From: Metopolophium dirhodum
Taxonomy: Eukaryota; Arthropoda; Insecta; Hemiptera; Aphididae
Direction: 5' to 3'
DNA: 64,000 nt
NCBI RefSeq assembly: GCF_019925205.1
Contig: NC_083561.1
Location: 9,237,217-9,301,216, forward strand
Shown in pieces: positions 59,967 to 64,000 of the stretch. The position numbers and the translations under genes were made by a program. The notes under the pieces were generated by a model. The model did no database searches. It was not told the origin of the DNA and worked only from the letters and a program-made list of their open reading frames with translations. Within the stretch, counting starts at the first letter, position 1. The number at the start of each line of letters is the position of its first letter.

Positions 59967-60460
59967 TCTATATATATATAAAAATGGAGCGTGAAAAATG
60001 TATGTTACCTAATAAATCGATAACGGCTGGTCCGATTCGGCTCAAATTTGTTGATTTGTATTATTATTTATTGTCAATATATTATATACACACATAAATT
60101 ATTGTTTGTGTGGAGATTAACCTCATTTGATTTTAGTACGATTAGGTTAGGTTAGGATTTTGTATTAATTGGTGATATTAATCCGCCATATGTAGAATAC
60201 GACAGACTTGGTATAACTTTGATACTTTAGAGTTAATTCATACACTTCCGTACAAACAGCACGGGGTCCGCGATCTACCGCAGGTAGATTGCCTACCTGA
60301 TAATATACTGCTGTGAATCAGAATTTTAATTCCGGGCAACGGTAAAGTTAAGATAAATTTTGAACACAATACACCGAATATTAAATAACGAATTTAACAA
60401 AGTTTGAGTCATATAGAGTTGGTATATTTAAGGGGCAACGATGTGCACGGGATCAGCTAG
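59967..60460 (+). mobile_element. Non-autonomous Helitron, Helentron-like (494 bp)
   Basis: Begins TCTATATATATAAAAATGG and ends GGGATCAGCTAG followed by T, so it starts with TC, ends with CTAG and lies between A and T as Helitrons do. The early segment AACGGCTGGTCCGATT is the motif found near the 5' end of Helentron-like elements in many insects (recalled family knowledge). No Rep/helicase frame is present, so it depends on enzymes from elsewhere. The orientation follows from the TC and CTAG ends. Confidence 0.8.
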
Positions 60461-63418
60461 TTACATCTACATGAAAAATAATCTGTTATACAAATCAAAG
60501 TTTTAAATCTAACTAAGATTTCTAATTTACAGCATTCAAATCTTTCATTTCTATATTTTTATTAATATTGGATAGATAAGGGTCTAATTATTATGAACAA
60601 TAAAGATATACTTTAGATGTATAGTTATTTTGATTATTTTTTATGTTTAAAATATTATATAAATAACTTTATGAATGTGAAATACTTTTATTTGTAATTT
60701 AAAAAACGAATAACAGTTTATATTGAAAATTTGTACTAAATATTTTTAGTAACATTCTGCACATGGTATAATTATCAAAATATTTTGTATTTTTTTGAGT
60801 TCTGTAAAGCTATTTTTTAAAAATTTGTGATTCGGTCAAAATTCTTGAAAATTCATAACAAGCAGGATCCTCATAAGGGTTAATAAAAAAATTTTAAAGA
60901 TACTATTGATATACGAATTTATTATAAGTATTTGAAGTTTAAATATTGATAGTATTAATCAAAATCACAAAAATTTGCAGATTATTTTGTAGTTTAAAGT
61001 TTATAATGTGTTCAATGATTAAACTAAGACATGACAATTTAAAATGAAGTTCTTCGTTTTCAGTTTATTCAGGAACCAAAAAATTTATAAACTTCAATTT
61101 ATTTTATAGAAATTTGAAGTTGTTCATATTTTTACAATGTTAGATCGATATGAATTATTTATACTATTGCCTAATAATTGTAGTTAATACCGTATATACT
61201 ATACTTGTATAGTTAGGTACCTAACTCTATAATACTATAGTACTTTATTATAAATAGTAAAGTGGGTATTTACTATTTTCTGTATTTTTTTCCAAAATAT
61301 CAATTATACCGTATTAGGTGTATTATTATACACACAAATAGTTGTTATATTTTAGAAATGGTAATTTCCAATCTATAAACAATTTGTCAATTTATAAGCT
61401 ATCTAAAATGTATGGTTTAAAAAATCTAGTATAAATACCTCTAACTTTAAAAAATATCAAAATTGTTTGAAAAAACAAGTAAAGTACGTATTTTTATATA
61501 TTATAATGTATTATGTAGGTACGCCTGATATAAAAATATAAATTTTCCGAGAAATATACCACTTTTGTTAAGATAAACAATAATAATAGAAATACAAGGC
61601 TGTCCTCACTCTTCTGTGAAACATTTTATCAAGTTATGTATATTTTATACAGTAGATTTACTGTGAAATAAATAAAGCTAAAGATAGGTCCATTATGTTT
61701 TTTTTTTTATCATTCTCGATATTTGAAAAAAAACTTTTTTGTCTATACATTTGATACAAGTTTTCATTTCTTCTGATTAATGGTTTCAAAAATCGATAAT
61801 AGGGGTTTAAATCAGTTTTTAGTATCATTTGCACATTATTTTTGTACATCTTTACATTTTTGTACAAAAAAAAAATAAATATTTTTATAACGATGTAGGT
61901 TTAATCATACCGAAATATTCATGAACCGCGTATGATGTCATCATGAATGTTATGCTATGAAAGTGCATGAAAAAATTAATCTTGAGTTTGGGTTTTTATG
62001 TTTACTTGTATTTCGGTTCTTCAAAAAGTAATTAAAAAAATATAAATTAAATGATAATAAACTTTGGAGTATAAAAGAAGAACTAACGCTCTTATTTTTG
62101 CATCACGTATCTCGATCATTGAATGTACGGATAATGGGGATATACCCAGATAAGCCAGTGAATGGAGAAATCACGTTCGGTGTACTAAATGTTAATTAAA
62201 TCTTTGTTCGGACTGTTTAATGTAAAATGTACAAGTCATTTTAAATGAAAAGCGAACGTACTATTTGGCACGTTTGTTATAGATCACTAATATTGTAATA
62301 TGTTATAACTATGTACAAACACGTTTTGTATCCTTAATGCACGTGATGGACCTAATTATGTTCTAATTTTACCATATTGTGTACTAAAGTACATAACATT
62401 TACAAATTGTTAATGAAAATGTTATTAAATCAATTTAACCAGTAACTACTAATATATAATTAATTTATACATTTGAATTACGAATTAAGCAGAAAATAGT
62501 ATCGGTTATACAATGTTGTTTTCATTTTTATAGCCATAGTACAATTTTGTTAATTAATTAAAGACTAATTTTAAGCTATTTATAGACAATTGAAATTTTT
62601 GAATTTTTATAGATATAATCAACTAAATTTAGTTGTTTTTTTTTCCTATAAATGTTGATAAGAAATGTAATGTTTGGTGCTCACTGATGAGTCAAAAAAT
62701 TGAAATTTTTACAAGATTTCTTTAATTTGTACTTAAGTAATTTAAAATACTAAAATACATTGGAACATTGGAACAGATAAAATTGGTTCTAACTTCAAAC
62801 TCACCAAAATGTTCAAACTGTTTTGTAGTTAAAAATTTATAGAATCTTAAAATCCCAAAAATACATACAATGCTAAATTTTGTTTTATAGACTTTCCAAG
62901 TTAAAACGTTGGATATTTTAATGAATAATAATGATTTTAGTTAGTTTGTATCGTAATATTAGAAACAAATATCATTCGAAGTAACTTGAAACTTTTGGCC
63001 ACCATCATGTATATTATTGTTCACTATACACAATGCAATTTTCTAAAATATTTAGATTAATGTGAATAATTATTTATCATTGAGTTCAAATTTATCATGT
63101 AATTTATTACAGTAGGAATCGTCTTCAAAATCACTCTAATCCACATATAAAAAAGCTATTATCCATCTCCATCCCAGGAAATCCTACCAGAAGACTTAAA
63201 CGACAATGGCCCCGTGACCTTATAAAGTAAACATAATGAATACACCTAAATAATTGTAAATTCAAGTCGAAGTATCTTCACTGGATGGTTTCTTCTCTCA
63301 AGACATTCAAGCTATTGCACTTAATTTAAAAACATACATTATGCTTATTGTACTTTTTTTTGTAGTATAGATTGTATAAATTCTAGTTTAAAAATAAAAA
63401 AAAAAAAAAAAATTTATT

Positions 63419-63470
63419 ACAGTGACCTACTCAATGATGAGGTACACTCGATACCTATACTAATATACTA
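63419..63470 (-). repeat. Fragment of an R1-related element end
   Basis: TACAGTGACCTACTCAATGA, then GAGGTACACTCG, is the reverse complement, with a few changes, of the element end at about 24517-24552. Upstream text at about 63077-63125 (TCATTGAGTTCAAATTTATC and GGAATCGTCTTC) resembles the inner part of the same end. Confidence 0.45.
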
Positions 63471-63747
63471 CTAACTAGGTACCAGTAATTACCCTTTTAT
63501 TGCATTTTTTTGACCGTTTTCTGTTGTTTTTAAAGAAATATAATTTTTATCGACACCCCACCTTTAATTTTGATATTTGGATAAACAAAGCCATTATACA
63601 ATATAGATAATTAACGATTTAGATTCTTATAAGACATACAATTTCTTTAGACGACATGATATTTTGATATAAACATGACATTTGCAATAGTGTTCATAGA
63701 AACCTTTTAGCACCATTGTATTGGGCTCTATTCTTATAAGTATCGTA

Positions 63748-63757
<10 letters not shown>

Positions 63758-63797
<40 letters not shown>
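63758..63797 (+). repeat. (AAT)n microsatellite
   Basis: About 13 uninterrupted AAT/ATA units. Confidence 0.93.
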
Positions 63798-63800
<3 letters not shown>

Positions 63801-64000
63801 ATAAAAACCATAAAATATTACGTGCAGATGACATTTTATTAGACACGGATGTCTACAATCAGACTATTGCACAGTATTGCGTAGAAGGCGTATGTTTACA
63901 ATTGGCTTGTTGCGGCTTATCACCCTAAAGCGTGTCCCCTGACGATCCACGTGCCGTGGTTGCTGTTAGCCTGTCAAATTAACGTCACTTTGCAACATCC

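Larger units (their letters stand above)
47316..64000 (+). other. Dok-7-like intron 2, at least 16.7 kb, running off the window
   Basis: I did not find the continuation of the PH domain (a Cys-Leu-rich strand expected after PAAD), so this whole stretch is taken as intron. It holds the TA-flanked MITE, the Helitron, several microsatellites, and CpG-rich blocks at about 50200-50575, 51120-51370, 52320-53230 and 57480-57990. None of these blocks encodes a protein I recognise. They may be regulatory DNA or exons of an unrecognised transcript. Confidence 0.5.

Overview
The window looks like a piece of an insect nuclear genome, most likely a sap-sucking hemipteran and plausibly an aphid. It is very AT-rich and intron-rich, with short phase-consistent exons, GT-AG splice sites, abundant microsatellites and many small non-autonomous DNA transposons. 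The organism call is inferred from base composition, repeat style and protein similarity as I remember it. No database search was made.

Three genes can be supported. (1) At the left edge, on the minus strand, is the 5' part of an RP2/XRP2-like gene (TBCC-domain GTPase-activating protein for ARL3). Two coding exons are visible and the rest lies beyond base 1. (2) A complete 27-exon gene for the largest RNA polymerase II subunit (RPB1) runs on the minus strand from 20844 down to 2486. All 26 junctions join in frame and give an inferred protein of 1862 residues. It has the zinc-binding clamp, the catalytic NADFDGDEMN loop, bridge helix, trigger loop and a heptad-repeat C-terminal domain (CTD). 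(3) On the plus strand, diverging from RPB1, is the 5' end of a Dok-7-like PH-domain gene. Exon 1 is at 36377-36604 and exon 2 at 47270-47315. They are separated by a 10.7-kb intron, and the second intron runs past the right edge.

The rest is intronic or intergenic sequence shaped by transposons. RPB1 introns hold a hAT-type MITE with 8-bp target duplications (11086-11416), a piggyBac-type MITE with TTAA duplications (9764-10048), a near-palindromic MITE (3129-3268), two copies of a larger dispersed repeat called R1 here (7037-8439, 17010-17872), and a roughly 525-bp tandem repeat (12416-14053) whose degenerate units reappear on the far side of exon 10. The 15.5-kb intergenic region holds a tRNA-derived SINE with a perfect 12-bp target duplication and a foldback insertion (22679-23097), and a third R1 copy with long inverted ends (25906-26910). 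The Dok-7-like introns hold an element with subterminal repeats (42007-42610), a TA-flanked MITE (50611-51080), a Helentron-like Helitron (59967-60460) and several microsatellites.

The most interesting observation is in RPB1. Nine perfect YSPTSPS heptads are encoded by two tiny adjacent exons of exactly 5 and 4 heptads (105 and 84 nt). Both have the same intron phase and share a nearly identical stretch of DNA. The CTD here appears to be built from heptad-quantised exons that could be duplicated or skipped without breaking frame. I found no CRISPR array, operon, rRNA or intact tRNA gene, and no clear previously unknown multi-gene system.
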